A DNA stretch of 64,000 bases from Taibaiella chishuiensis (GTDB taxonomy: Bacteria; Bacteroidota; Bacteroidia; Chitinophagales; Chitinophagaceae). The notes under the pieces were generated by a model. It saw only the letters and a program-made list of their open reading frames with translations. It made no database searches and was not told the origin of the DNA. Both the position numbers and the translations under genes were made by a program. The DNA lies in the NCBI RefSeq assembly GCF_003014535.1, contig NZ_PYGD01000011.1, positions 1-64,000 of the forward strand, given 5' to 3'. This document shows, piece by piece, positions 51,967-61,451 of this stretch. The stretch's first letter is position 1. Each line of letters starts with the position of its first letter.

Positions 51967-54306
51967 ATGAAAAAAAACACTACACACCTTCGTGTTGTGG
52001 GTAGGGGATTTTGTACCCTGCTCGCAATCATTGCCCTCGGCGTCAACCTGCATGCCCAGACTTCACTCGTTAAATGGGAAGACTTTTTTTTCGGTCCACC
52101 TGTATCGGCCACCAGTTACCTGCCTATGAATAATGGCAAGCAACTAACCGCTGTAGGCCAGAGCAGTGTGGTCATAACCGATGCCGGCACCTCCACCGGG
52201 CAAATCCTGCTGGCCAACGGCTGGAGCATGGGCAACTACTTCCAGATCAATTTCTCATCCGTCAACTATGGCAGCCTTAACGTGAGCTTCCTGCTGGGCG
52301 CCTTTTCGCTGGGACAACAAAATTTCAAAACCCAGTATGCCACGGCAGCAGCTGGTCCTTTCAACGATTTCGGATCGGCTATCAACCTCGGCGGCACACA
52401 GTCAGTATACAACATTAGCCTGCCAACGGCCTGTAACAACCAGGCGAATGTGTATATCCGCTTTGTGGCCAGCACCGCTCCTTCGGGCACCGGCGGCAGC
52501 TATATCGACAATATCAATGTTACGGGTACCGCTCAATCTGCGGCTACCATTACTACGCAGCCCAGTTCGCATGCCGTTTGCGAAAACGCGGCCAACACCA
52601 CCTTCTCCGTAGTGGCCAATAATGCGATCAGCTACCAGTGGCAATACCGCAGCTCGTCAGCGGGCGTTTATGCCAATGTACCAAGCAACAGCACCTACGA
52701 TAATGAAACTACCGCTACGCTTACCATCAACAACCCGACCACTGCCTTAAACGGCTACCAGTACCGCTGTGTGGTAACCGGCGGCATTGCCCCCAACGCT
52801 ACGAGCAACGACGCTACCCTTACCGTAAATGCCTATGGCACCTGGAACGGCTCGACCAACAGCGACTGGAACAACGCCAACAACTGGAACTGCGGCCAGG
52901 TACCCTCAGCGACCACCAATGTGACCATTAACAGTGGTGGTAACCAGCCGGTAGTTAATATCAACAGTGCCACCTGCAACAACCTGACCATCAACAGCGG
53001 CGCCACCCTGTCCTTTACCGGCACCACCAATGTACTGGATATAAAAGGTACGATTTCGGGTAGCGGCACGCTGAACGGTTCGGCCGGCAAAATCATCCTT
53101 TCGGGCGCAGCAGCGCAAACCCTGCCCTCCGGCACCTATAAAGACCTCCAGATGAACAGCGCCGCCGGCAAGACCCTGGCCGGTAATACCAGTATCACCG
53201 GAGTATTGACCCTGACCAGTGGGGTACTTTCCCTGAATGGTAATAGCCTGACCCTGGCCAATACCGGTACCACGACCGGCGCCAATGCCACATCCTTTGT
53301 CGCCACTACGAATAACGGCGCTATGACGATCCAGAATATAGGCACCGGTGGCAGAACCGGCAATGTTACCTTCCCCCTGGGCAGCTCCGCCACTTCGTAT
53401 ACCCCGCTGATCATTGCCAACAGCGGCACTGCCGATAACTTTACGGCGATCGTAAAAGACAATGCCTACGGCAGTTACAGCGGCAACAATGGCAGCGGCT
53501 CGCCCATTGCCCTGAATGTTGTTAATAAAACCTGGTTCCTGTCCGAAGCCGTGGCCGGTGGCTCGGTGGTGAATATGCAGCTGAGTTGGAATGAGAACAA
53601 CGAATCTGGCGGGTTTGACCGGAATAACTGTGCCATTTCCCATTTTACCGGCGGCCTGTGGCAAACCGTTACACCCGGCGCCGCGCTGGGCGGCAACCCT
53701 TATTTTATTTCCCGCTCGGGCATTACCAGCTTCTCGCCCTTTGGTGTAGGCAGCACGGGTAGCCCGCTGCCGCTCGACCTGCTTTCTTTTAAAGGCAGCG
53801 CAACCGCAGCCGGCAACCAGCTGAACTGGGTTACGGCCAACGAGCAGCGCATAAGCCGTTTCGAGATCGAGCGTTCGGAAGATGGCAGCACCTTTAAACC
53901 GGCCGGCGCCGTTGTTACCGGCAACCGGGGCGATGAGCAGGCCTACAGCTACCTCGACGCCGCGCCCACACAAAGCCCTGTTTTATTTTACCGTTTAAAA
54001 ATCAACGAGACCAACGGGCGGTTTACCTATTCCCGCACACTGCGTATCGATGGCGCAAGCAGGAACAACATCAGCCTGTCGCCAAACCCGGTACGTAATG
54101 GCCGGCTGCGCATCGATGCCGGTATAAACATTGCTGCCGGTTCCAGGATCGTCGTTACCGACCTGATGGGCCGTAAGGTGATCGACCAGCCGCTGCCCGC
54201 CGGTATCGACGCCGGCAATGAGTATACCCTGCCTGTAAACAGCCTGGCGGCCGGCACCTATATCCTGCAGCTGAACAGCACCCGCATCCAGTTTGTAAAA
54301 GAATAA
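51967..54306 (+). CDS. Large secreted protein with Ig-like and beta-rich domains, T9SS type A sorting domain
   Basis: The 779-aa protein has a signal peptide (to about NLHAQ, residue 30). The first about 165 residues form an extracellular beta domain. An Ig-like module follows (about 190-290, TTQPSSHAVCENAANTTFSV... YQYRCVVTGG). Then comes a WNGSTNSDWNNANNW module with parallel-beta-like strings (about 290-400, TINSGATLSFTGTTNVLDIKG). Later: FPLGSSATSYTPLIIAN, a linker LDLLSFKGSATAAGNQLNW, and the final about 80 residues as type A sorting signal (LSPNPVRNGRLRI, AAGTYILQLNSTR, FVKE). It is exported by T9SS and attached to or released from the cell surface. Ligand unknown. Confidence 0.88.
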   Translation: MKKNTTHLRVVGRGFCTLLAIIALGVNLHAQTSLVKWEDFFFGPPVSATSYLPMNNGKQLTAVGQSSVVITDAGTSTGQILLANGWSMGNYFQINFSSVNYGSLNVSFLLGAFSLGQQNFKTQYATAAAGPFNDFGSAINLGGTQSVYNISLPTACNNQANVYIRFVASTAPSGTGGSYIDNINVTGTAQSAATITTQPSSHAVCENAANTTFSVVANNAISYQWQYRSSSAGVYANVPSNSTYDNETTATLTINNPTTALNGYQYRCVVTGGIAPNATSNDATLTVNAYGTWNGSTNSDWNNANNWNCGQVPSATTNVTINSGGNQPVVNINSATCNNLTINSGATLSFTGTTNVLDIKGTISGSGTLNGSAGKIILSGAAAQTLPSGTYKDLQMNSAAGKTLAGNTSITGVLTLTSGVLSLNGNSLTLANTGTTTGANATSFVATTNNGAMTIQNIGTGGRTGNVTFPLGSSATSYTPLIIANSGTADNFTAIVKDNAYGSYSGNNGSGSPIALNVVNKTWFLSEAVAGGSVVNMQLSWNENNESGGFDRNNCAISHFTGGLWQTVTPGAALGGNPYFISRSGITSFSPFGVGSTGSPLPLDLLSFKGSATAAGNQLNWVTANEQRISRFEIERSEDGSTFKPAGAVVTGNRGDEQAYSYLDAAPTQSPVLFYRLKINETNGRFTYSRTLRIDGASRNNISLSPNPVRNGRLRIDAGINIAAGSRIVVTDLMGRKVIDQPLPAGIDAGNEYTLPVNSLAAGTYILQLNSTRIQFVKE

Positions 54307-54333
54307 ACAGGACCTGTTATCCTGCACAAAAAA

Positions 54334-54364
54334 CGGCCTGCACCAAGTGTGCAGGCCGTTTCGT
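54334..54364. terminator. Terminator after large T9SS type A protein gene
   Basis: CGGCCTGCAC (54334-54343) pairs with GTGCAGGCCG (54349-54358) around a 5-base loop, with A and T runs outside. It lies between convergent genes and probably serves both. Confidence 0.88.
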
Positions 54365-54387
54365 TATGATCGTGTATTGTATATGCG

Positions 54388-56016
54388 TTATACCTGGAAT
54401 ACACCGCCTTTCCATTCCTGCACGATCGGTGCATGGTTGGCGGCAGCGATACCTTCGGAGATCACTTTACGGGTATCGGCCGGATCGATGATCTCGTCTA
54501 CCCAAAGCCGGGCAGCGGCATAATACGCCGAAGTCTGTTCGTTATAGCGATCGGTGATCTTCTGCAACAGTTCTTTTTCTTTTTCCGGCTCTATGGTTTC
54601 GCCTTTGGATTTCAGGGCTGCAACCTGGATCTGCAGCAATGTTTTGGCGGCCTGTTCACCACCCATTACCGCGATCTTGGCATTGGGCCAGGCGTAGATA
54701 AAGCGCGGATCATAGGCCTTGCCACACATAGCATAGTTACCGGCGCCGTAGCTGTTACCGATTACGATGGTAATTTTGGGCACAACGGAGTTGGACACAG
54801 CGTTAACCAGTTTGGCGCCGTCTTTGATAATGCCGGACTGTTCGCTGCGGGTACCGACCATAAAGCCGGTTACATCCTGCAGGAACACCAGGGGTATCCT
54901 TTTCTGGTTGCAGTTCTGGATAAAACGGGCGGCCTTGTCGGCGCTGTCGTTGTAAATTACGCCACCCAGCTGCATTTCCTTTTTACCACTCTTCACGATG
55001 GTACGCTGGTTGGCCACAATACCGACCGCCCAGCCTTCGATACGGGCATAACCGCATACGATGGTCTTGCCATAGTCCTGTTTAAACTGGTCGAACTCCG
55101 AATTGTCGACCAGGCGCTCGATCACTTCTACGATATCATAAGGTTTAGCATTATCGACCGATACGATGCCGTAGATCTCTTTGGTATCTTTTTGGGGCGC
55201 TGCGGGAGCTACGCGGTCGAAACCGGCGCGGGGCTGCTCACCCAGCTTGTCCATAATACGGCGTACTTGGTCGAGGCATTCCTGTTCGGTTTCAAATTTA
55301 TAGTCGGCGATACCGCTTACTTCGGTATGCATTTTAGCGCCGCCCAGCGATTCGGCATCCGCATCTTCGCCGATAGCCGCCTTAACCAGGTAAGGGCCGG
55401 CCAGGAAGATAGATCCGTTGCCTTCCACCATCAGGGTTTCGTCGCTCATAATGGGCAGGTAAGCCCCACCGGCAACACAGCTGCCCATTACGGCGGCGAT
55501 CTGGGTAATACCCATAGCGCTCATCTGCGCATTGTTGCGGAAAATACGGCCGAAGTGTTCTTTATCCGGGAAAATTTCGTCCTGCATGGGCAGGTATACC
55601 CCGGCGCTGTCTACGATATAGATTACCGGCAGGCGGTTTTCCATAGCGATCTCCTGCAGGCGCAGGTTCTTTTTGCCGGTAATGGGGAACCAGGCCCCGG
55701 CTTTTACGGTATTGTCGTTGGCCACAATAATGCACTGGCGGCCACTTACATAACCCACACCGGCTACGGTACCACCGGCCGGGCATCCGCCTTCTTCTTT
55801 ATACATATCGTAGCCTGCAAAGGCGCCGATCTCTACAAACCTGCTATCTTTATCGATCAGATACTGGATACGCTCACGCGGGGCCATTTTATTTTTGGCA
55901 CGGGCCTTTTCCATGGCCTTCTTGCCTCCACCCTCTTCAATTTTTGCAAAACGTTGTTTCATCTGACTGATAGCTAAACGCATAGCATCGTCATTCTTAT
56001 TAAATTCTAAGTTCAT
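54388..56016 (-). CDS. Acyl-CoA carboxylase subunit beta (carboxyltransferase)
   Basis: The 542-aa biotin-dependent carboxyltransferase transfers CO2 from carboxybiotin to an acyl-CoA (propionyl-, methylcrotonyl- or similar). Both crotonase-like halves are seen: the N-terminal half with IVANDNTVKAGAWFPITGKK and IYIVDSAGVYLPMQDEIF, then MGSCVAGGAYLPIMSDET; the C-terminal half with IPLVFLQDVTGFMVGTRSEQSGIIKDGAKL and ITIVIGNSYGAGNYAMCGKAYDPRF. VDSAGVYLP and the FPDKEHFGRIFRN segment resemble methylcrotonyl-CoA carboxylase beta. The biotin carboxylase/alpha subunit is not in the window. Confidence 0.93.
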   Translation of the reverse strand: MNLEFNKNDDAMRLAISQMKQRFAKIEEGGGKKAMEKARAKNKMAPRERIQYLIDKDSRFVEIGAFAGYDMYKEEGGCPAGGTVAGVGYVSGRQCIIVANDNTVKAGAWFPITGKKNLRLQEIAMENRLPVIYIVDSAGVYLPMQDEIFPDKEHFGRIFRNNAQMSAMGITQIAAVMGSCVAGGAYLPIMSDETLMVEGNGSIFLAGPYLVKAAIGEDADAESLGGAKMHTEVSGIADYKFETEQECLDQVRRIMDKLGEQPRAGFDRVAPAAPQKDTKEIYGIVSVDNAKPYDIVEVIERLVDNSEFDQFKQDYGKTIVCGYARIEGWAVGIVANQRTIVKSGKKEMQLGGVIYNDSADKAARFIQNCNQKRIPLVFLQDVTGFMVGTRSEQSGIIKDGAKLVNAVSNSVVPKITIVIGNSYGAGNYAMCGKAYDPRFIYAWPNAKIAVMGGEQAAKTLLQIQVAALKSKGETIEPEKEKELLQKITDRYNEQTSAYYAAARLWVDEIIDPADTRKVISEGIAAANHAPIVQEWKGGVFQV

Positions 56017-56373
56017 GCTCCGTTTTAAGTTTGAGGCCGTAAAAATAAAAGAATTCTCCCTGGTTTTCAGCTACAATTAACAGGCTGGTACTTATTTTCT
56101 GCAAATTAACGTGAACAGGGCCCTCTGCAAGGCCCGGTCGCCGGTACAAAACAGGGCAGTAAAAGTAATCGCATACAGATCAACACCTTAAAAATCCAGG
56201 CTTTCCCTTGTTGGAACAAATTGCAAAAAAGTCTAAATTTCGCTAACTTTAAGCCCAACCCATTCTGTAAAAGCATGAGTCTTTGAGGATATAGCACAGG
56301 CACCAGGTCCGGTAGCACATGAGTTTGTTTTTTTGTTTTCACCATCCACTAACCAGCAAAAACCAAATACCGC
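56017..56373. other. 357-bp divergent intergenic region without gene
   Basis: This lies between the carboxylase gene (leftward) and the T9SS type B protein gene (rightward). TAACTTTA near 56241 is close to a plus-strand -7 box. I see no RNA gene or strong hairpin. Confidence 0.6.
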
Positions 56374-58653
56374 ATGAGCAAACGTCTATTTTCCCTTCTC
56401 GTTTTTTTTGTTTTGTTACGATTGCCCGGGTTACACGCCCAATTATTACCTCCTAACCAACCCGAACAGGATGCCTGTAATGCCCTTGTTCTTTGCGGTA
56501 ATACCTTTACCTCTCCTTATGGTTACCAGGGCATTGGCCTGGTAAGCGACCTGCCCAATACACCCTGCTTCGGCGGCGAAGGCAATGTAATGTGGCTGCG
56601 GCTCAAGATCAATACCGCCGGCTCTATCGTATTCGTGATCTCGCCTACCACGGTAACAGACGACTACGATTTCGCCATCGTCGATATGACCAACCACGAC
56701 TGCAGCGACCTGAGCACTGCACCGGTTATCCGTTGTAACTTCAACAATAATACCGTGCCGGGCAGTAATGTAAACGGGCAGATCGGCCTCAACAGCACGT
56801 CCACCATCCCGTTTACCACCTCGGGGGCCACCGGCGGCTCTTACCTGCAGCAGATCAATGCCAATGCCGGCGATGTATACCTGATTATGATCAACAACTT
56901 CGGCACGGGCTTCAGCGGCCCGGTATCGGGGTTCACCATCGACTTTACGGGTAGTACGGCTACCTTTAACCAACCGCCGCCGCCCGCCTTCCAGGAAATA
57001 CTGCCTTATTGCGACCTTTCGCACGAGGTTACCCTCAAGCTCAGCGACAATGTTTATTGTAACTCTATCGCAGCCGATGCCAGCGACTTTTACCTGACCC
57101 CTTCCGGAACAATACAGAGCGTATCGGGCATTAACTGCAGCAGCCCTTCGGGATACACCAATAAGATCAAGATCACCTTTAACGGTATCCTGCCCAACGG
57201 CGACTATACCCTGCATGCCAGGACCGGCACTGACGGCAATACCCTGCTGGGACTTTGCAACTCGCCCCTGGCCCTGCCCGATTCGCTTAACTTCCATGTG
57301 GGTATCGATCCTATCGTGATGGCTTCTGTAGACTCGCCGGCCTGCCAGGTGCTGTCGGTAAACCTGAACACCCCGGCTGCCTGTAATTCAATAGCAGCCA
57401 ATGGTTCCGACTTTACCATTACCGGCCCCTCGGCCGTTTATGTCGCCTCTGCCACAGGCCAGGGTTGTGTGCCCGGCGGTTTTACGCAGAAGGTAAAAAT
57501 AACCCTGAGCGCTCCCATTGCCGTAGACGGGTTGTACAAAATAATATCGGCTATCGGCACCGACGGCAATTCCCTGATCGACAGCTGCGGCCGCATACTG
57601 CTGCCCGGCAGCTATATCGACTTTAAAGTAAACTCTTTCAACGGCCTGTTAAAAGCCTTGCCCGATACAACCATCTGTACCCAGGGTGGCGCCGTAAACC
57701 TCTACGGCATCAACAATGCGCCGCCACCGGCAGGTGGCTTCAGCTATCAATGGACCGGCAGCGGTGTGCAAAACCCCGGCAACCTGAATACACAAGCCAA
57801 TATGCCTGCCGCCATCAATTATTACGTGCTCGCCACGGTCGATGCTAATGGCTGTTATATCCGCGACTCGGCTACGATCAAGGTGGTACCTTTCCACGGC
57901 GGCCTGCAGCCCCTGCAGGGCGAGACCTGCCTGCACGACCCGCTGCAGCTGACCGCCTCGGCCGGCAGCACCTATAACTGGTACGACAATCCTTCGCTGA
58001 CCGGCGTACCCGCTACGCTCAGCTGCCATACCTGTCCCAACCCGCAGGCCCTGCCGCCATTGGGTACTACGACCTATTATGTGGTCGTTACCAATAGCGA
58101 CGGCTGTAAAGACACCCTGCAGACCGACATTACCGTAAACCCGCTGCCGGTGATCGAGGCCTTCCCGGCAGATACCACCGTACGTTACGGCGACCAGGCT
58201 TACCTTTCGGCAACCGGTGGTACGGCCTATTCCTGGTCTCCTTCGGGTACGCTCAACGATGCCTTTTCGGTGCACCCTGTAGCTACGCCAAAGAACCATA
58301 CAGCCTATGTGGTAACCGGCGCCAACAGTTACGGCTGCCTGGCTACCGATACCGCCTGGGTACATGTCGACTTCCGGAACCCCATACTGGTACCCAATGC
58401 CTTTTCGCCCAACGGCGACGGGCTTAACGACATCTTCCGGATCGAGCACCTGAAATTCGAGAAACTGCTGGCCTTCCAGGTATTCGACCGCTGGGGCAAA
58501 CTGGTATTCGAAACCTCAGACCCGGCGCGGGGCTGGGACGGGACCGTAAGCGGCAAACCCGCCAATGCCGATGTATACTACTACTTCATCCACCTTGGGT
58601 ATCCCGACAATTATGAGCAAACGATCAAAGGCGATCTGACCCTGATCCGCTAA
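56374..58653 (+). CDS. Large secreted protein with gliding-motility-type C-terminal domain (T9SS type B)
   Basis: The 759-aa protein has a signal peptide (to about GLHAQ, residue 22). The first about 190 residues form a beta domain with paired Cys (DACNALVLCGNTF, TPCFGGEGNVMW). Two homologous modules of about 100 residues follow (LKLSDNVYCNSIAADASDF and LNTPAACNSIAANGSDF), then two Ig/PKD-like modules (about 425-660). The final about 90 residues match the CHU_C/gliding-motility-associated domain: ILVPNAFSPNGDGLNDIF, FQVFDRWGKLVFE, GWDGTVSGKPANADVYYY. This is a type B T9SS sorting signal. Likely a surface adhesin or structural protein. Confidence 0.9.
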   Translation: MSKRLFSLLVFFVLLRLPGLHAQLLPPNQPEQDACNALVLCGNTFTSPYGYQGIGLVSDLPNTPCFGGEGNVMWLRLKINTAGSIVFVISPTTVTDDYDFAIVDMTNHDCSDLSTAPVIRCNFNNNTVPGSNVNGQIGLNSTSTIPFTTSGATGGSYLQQINANAGDVYLIMINNFGTGFSGPVSGFTIDFTGSTATFNQPPPPAFQEILPYCDLSHEVTLKLSDNVYCNSIAADASDFYLTPSGTIQSVSGINCSSPSGYTNKIKITFNGILPNGDYTLHARTGTDGNTLLGLCNSPLALPDSLNFHVGIDPIVMASVDSPACQVLSVNLNTPAACNSIAANGSDFTITGPSAVYVASATGQGCVPGGFTQKVKITLSAPIAVDGLYKIISAIGTDGNSLIDSCGRILLPGSYIDFKVNSFNGLLKALPDTTICTQGGAVNLYGINNAPPPAGGFSYQWTGSGVQNPGNLNTQANMPAAINYYVLATVDANGCYIRDSATIKVVPFHGGLQPLQGETCLHDPLQLTASAGSTYNWYDNPSLTGVPATLSCHTCPNPQALPPLGTTTYYVVVTNSDGCKDTLQTDITVNPLPVIEAFPADTTVRYGDQAYLSATGGTAYSWSPSGTLNDAFSVHPVATPKNHTAYVVTGANSYGCLATDTAWVHVDFRNPILVPNAFSPNGDGLNDIFRIEHLKFEKLLAFQVFDRWGKLVFETSDPARGWDGTVSGKPANADVYYYFIHLGYPDNYEQTIKGDLTLIR

Positions 58654-58678
58654 CCGTTTTTGCGCGGGAGCTATTAAA

Positions 58679-58714
58679 AAAAACCTTGCCACGGAATACG
58701 GCAAGGTTTTTTTA
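58679..58714. terminator. Terminator after T9SS type B protein gene
   Basis: AAAAACCTTGCC (58679-58690) and GGCAAGGTTTTT (58700-58711) form a 12-bp stem with a 9-base loop and more T after it. It lies 25 bp after the stop. Confidence 0.92.
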
Positions 58715-58736
58715 CGTCTTTTTCCTTCAATAACAT

Positions 58737-58744
58737 TATTTTTG
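58737..58744 (+). promoter_or_regulatory. -7 box of enoyl-CoA hydratase gene
   Basis: TATTTTTG fits TAnnTTTG and lies 57 bp before the ATG at 58802. No clear -33 box is seen. Confidence 0.45.
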
Positions 58745-58801
58745 GCTTCGTTAAAAAGGTGCAACCACCTTCCTGAAAATAATTATAAAGCAATTTCAAC
58801 A

Positions 58802-59581
58802 ATGTATCAAACGATTAAAACCGACTTAAGCGAAGGTATATACACCATTACCATCAACCGTCCCGATAAACTGAACGCGCTCAATAAAGATGTGATCGCC
58901 GAGCTGGGCCAGGCCCTGGAAGAAGTGTACAACAACCCCGAGATCCGTTCTGCAATCCTCACGGGCGAAGGCGCGAAATCGTTTGTTGCCGGCGCCGACA
59001 TTACCGAGTTCACCGACCTCGATGCCCAGGGCGGCGCAGCACTGGCACAGGTAGGCCAGGATAAAGTGTTCAGTAAAATTGAAAATGCACCTAAGCCTAT
59101 TATTGCTGCCGTAAACGGCTTCTCCCTGGGTGGAGGCTGCGAACTGGCTATGGCCTGTCATTTCCGTACGGCAAGCGAAAATGCCAAGTTCGGACAACCC
59201 GAAGTAAACCTGGGCCTGATACCAGGTTACGGTGGCACCCAGCGCCTGGTACAACTGATCGGCAAAGGCAAAGCCATGGAACTGCTGATGACCGCAGACA
59301 TGATCAAAGCCGACGAAGCCAAGACCCTGGGCCTGGTTAATCACGTATTTACCGCCGAAGAACTGCTGCCCAAAACACGCGAGATCCTGCTTAAGATCCA
59401 GGGCAAAGCGCCCCTGGCTGTAGGCAAGATCATTGCCCTCGTTAACGAAGCGGCCACCGCCAGCAAAACCGGCCTGAGCAACGAAGTAAAAGCTTTCGGC
59501 GACAGCTTCGGTACTGAAGATAAAAAAGAAGGCACCGCTGCTTTCCTCGAAAAAAGAGCGGCTGTTTTCACCGGGAAATAA
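58802..59581 (+). CDS. Enoyl-CoA hydratase/isomerase family protein
   Basis: The 259-aa crotonase-fold enzyme hydrates trans-2-enoyl-CoA in fatty-acid or amino-acid breakdown. It is read from ATG 58802 (MYQTIKTDLSEGIYTITINR); the upstream part of the frame to 58742 overlaps the promoter box. Oxyanion-hole motifs: KSFVAGADITEF (about 59-70) and GFSLGGGCELAMACHFR (about 104-120). The two catalytic Glu are expected in CELAMA and FGQPEVNLGLIPGYGGTQRL (about 130-149). Closest in character to crotonase/3-hydroxybutyryl-CoA dehydratase. Confidence 0.93.
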   Translation: MYQTIKTDLSEGIYTITINRPDKLNALNKDVIAELGQALEEVYNNPEIRSAILTGEGAKSFVAGADITEFTDLDAQGGAALAQVGQDKVFSKIENAPKPIIAAVNGFSLGGGCELAMACHFRTASENAKFGQPEVNLGLIPGYGGTQRLVQLIGKGKAMELLMTADMIKADEAKTLGLVNHVFTAEELLPKTREILLKIQGKAPLAVGKIIALVNEAATASKTGLSNEVKAFGDSFGTEDKKEGTAAFLEKRAAVFTGK

Positions 59582-59605
59582 AGATCATTTCCCCATACAA
59601 AACAG

Positions 59606-59641
59606 GAAGATGCTGCTATCACCGTAGCAGCATCTTCGTTT
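59606..59641 (+). terminator. Terminator after enoyl-CoA hydratase gene
   Basis: GAAGATGCTGCTA (59606-59618) and TAGCAGCATCTTC (59625-59637) form a 13-bp perfect stem with a 6-base loop, followed by GTTTT. Confidence 0.92.
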
Positions 59642-59760
59642 TAGGGCAACAGGCAAGCCTTTTAGAAGGATGGGCGCTTACCCAACTGAAATTTTATTTT
59701 TAGCTGTCTTTGCTTTGAGATTTAAACATTTTTTTATAATCTTGAGAAAAATTTAGGTAC

Positions 59761-60801
59761 ATGCAGAAAGGATTTCTACCTTCCGTCTTATTAGCGTCTT
59801 TAATTTCATTGACAGCACTCCAGGGCTGTAAAAAAGAAAGTGCATTAGGCATTGATAATGACAAGGTGGTTAAAACACCCTACAGTTTCTACGCCGCAAA
59901 CAGCGAAGGCTGGCTGATCAATACCAATGACGGGGAAACATTTTCCAGTATTTTCCCACCGGACGGGTATGCAACGAGCGCAATTCTTACTGCCGGCAAG
60001 AACCTGCTTTTCCTGAAGCAGAACCTGCATGTAAGCACCAACAACGGTAAAAATTTCAATCCGGCTTATACCAATGTAAAAAAATTCCCCTGGCAGAGTT
60101 CGGTATACTACTGCCTGGGCCAGGATCGCGTATACACCACCAGCAATGCCGGTAAAGGTATCGCGATAAGCAGCGACAAGGGCATGTCCTTCCAGGACGA
60201 TATCAACTGGGATGCCGGTATCCCACCGGTGTTCGAGGTATCCAGCTTTGCAGCGCTGGGCGACAATATCATGTTTGCCTATTCGAACCTGAACAATGTA
60301 ACCTTCCGCAAAGACAATGCCGGCGCCAACTGGAGGCCGGTTACGGCAGAAGGCCTCTTCCCGGTTGACGGGCCAAGCTATTACCTCAGCTCCAACAGCA
60401 ATACCCTCTTCCTGACCGACTATGCGGGTCTGGGTGGCGTATGGTATACCGAAGACCAGGGTGTACACTGGTTCCGTTTCGGACAAGGCGAACTGCCCTT
60501 TAACCGTCACTGGAACTGTGCCGCTTCACCTACAGGCGGACAGAGCTTCCTGGTCGGCACCGATTCGTCTGGTGTGTTCCGGGTACAGAACGGCACTTTC
60601 GTAGCCTCTAACGTAGGCCTCGAAAAAAACATGAGCATCTACAGCATGGCTGTAAAAAAGAATGTTTATAAAAACGACGTAACGCGTGTTTATGTGTTCA
60701 TCGGTACCAATAAAGGCATCTACCGCAGCGAAGACTTCGGCGTAACCTGGGATAAGATGACCTCCGGCTCTTTCGACGGTAAATATACCGCGGCTTACTA
60801 A
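59761..60801 (+). CDS. Lipoprotein with BNR/sialidase-like propeller repeats, unknown function
   Basis: The 346-aa protein begins with a lipoprotein signal (lipobox LQGC at about 20-23). The mature part has repeated blades with Asp-box-like motifs: STNNGKNF, ISSDKGMSF, RKDNAGANW, TEDQGVHW, SEDFGVTWDKM. These are typical of BNR-type and photosystem-stability-like propellers in Bacteroidota surface lipoproteins. No catalytic residues of sialidases are evident. Preceded and followed by terminators, so it is monocistronic. Confidence 0.8.
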   Translation: MQKGFLPSVLLASLISLTALQGCKKESALGIDNDKVVKTPYSFYAANSEGWLINTNDGETFSSIFPPDGYATSAILTAGKNLLFLKQNLHVSTNNGKNFNPAYTNVKKFPWQSSVYYCLGQDRVYTTSNAGKGIAISSDKGMSFQDDINWDAGIPPVFEVSSFAALGDNIMFAYSNLNNVTFRKDNAGANWRPVTAEGLFPVDGPSYYLSSNSNTLFLTDYAGLGGVWYTEDQGVHWFRFGQGELPFNRHWNCAASPTGGQSFLVGTDSSGVFRVQNGTFVASNVGLEKNMSIYSMAVKKNVYKNDVTRVYVFIGTNKGIYRSEDFGVTWDKMTSGSFDGKYTAAY

Positions 60802-60825
60802 GCGCCCGGGTTTCCTAAGCTATTC

Positions 60826-60860
60826 AATGCCCTGCAATCTTTTGCAGGGCATTTCTTTTA
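60826..60860 (+). terminator. Terminator after propeller lipoprotein gene
   Basis: AATGCCCTGCAA (60826-60837) and TTGCAGGGCATT (60842-60853) form a 12-bp stem with a 4-base loop and a T-rich tail. Confidence 0.92.
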
Positions 60861-60928
60861 CCTGTAAATGCGCGTGGGTATGGAATTTCTGAGGGTAGGC
60901 TCTGCATTGCGATAATTGCAAAAAAAGA

Positions 60929-60960
60929 TTTGGCGAATTAAAACTGCCCCCTTATCTTTG
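60929..60960 (+). promoter_or_regulatory. Promoter of tRNA-Asp
   Basis: TTTG (60929-60932), a 20-bp spacer and TATCTTTG (60953-60960) match the Bacteroidota consensus exactly. The sequence after it (GCACTCCTTTCGAAAGCG) is much like the region after promoter P1 at the window's left edge, supporting a stable-RNA gene there too. Confidence 0.85.
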
Positions 60961-61012
60961 CACTCCTTTCGAAAGCGAAAGCAACGTTTAAAGCGTTGAA
61001 ATATAAAAGTTT

Positions 61013-61086
61013 GGATTGGTAGTTCAGTTGGTTAGAATGCCGCCCTGTCACGGCGGAGGTCGCGGGTTCGAGTCCCGTCCAGTCCG
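61013..61086 (+). tRNA. tRNA-Asp (anticodon GTC)
   Basis: The 74-nt gene reads GGATTGGTAGTTCAGTTGG at its 5' end. The anticodon stem GCCGC..GCGGC encloses CTGTCAC, giving anticodon GTC. The T arm is GCGGGTTCGAGTCCCGT. The acceptor stem GGATTGG/CCAGTCC pairs fully (one G-U), and the discriminator is G. CCA is not encoded. Promoter at 60929-60960, terminator at 61090-61113. Confidence 0.97.
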
Positions 61087-61326
61087 CAAAAGCCTCACAG
61101 ATGTGAGGCTTTTTTGTGTTTATTACAACTTACATTCAGGCCCTCCTTTGTTGTTGGTGACAACACCAACAACGGCGTTAAATTAGTGGAAGGGTGTTTC
61201 TCCCTTATGCGAAGTGGTAAACATATTCTCTCCGCGAAGGCCTCACAGATGTGAGGCTTTTTTGTGTTTATTACAACTTACATTCAGGCCCTCCTTTGTT
61301 GTTGGTGACAACACCGACAACGGCGG
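61083..61326. repeat. Direct repeat of the tRNA-Asp 3' flank
   Basis: About 96 bp at 61083-61178 recurs at 61231-61326 with few changes. Each copy starts at the last bases of the tRNA (TCCG) and contains the terminator. A perfect stem-loop GTTGTTGGTG/CACCAACAAC (61150-61173, loop ACAA) is kept in the second copy except for one base. The region 61087-61451 holds no gene. Confidence 0.85.
61090..61114 (+). terminator. Terminator of tRNA-Asp
   Basis: AAGCCTCACA and TGTGAGGCTT (about 61090-61109) close around a GA loop and are followed by TTTTG. A second copy of the same terminator lies at 61238-61264. Confidence 0.88.
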
Positions 61327-61451
61327 TAAAAATTCCTACCCGGATCATTTTATCCCTAAAAATCTCCTTTTATCCCAAAATCAGTCTTTTTCAAAAGTAC
61401 TTTTTTTATATTCGTGCTGTTTCTTTATAGAAACATTAACTTTTACGGGCT

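Noticed and set aside
54433-55977. Open frame of 514 codons on the plus strand
   Set aside because: It lies wholly antisense to the acyl-CoA carboxylase gene; the composition (many His, Phe, Gly) is that of a mirror frame in a codon-biased gene, with no recognisable domain.
61179-61230. Second tRNA-Asp body between the two repeat copies
   Set aside because: Only 52 bp with no D arm, anticodon arm or T arm; too short and unpaired for a tRNA.
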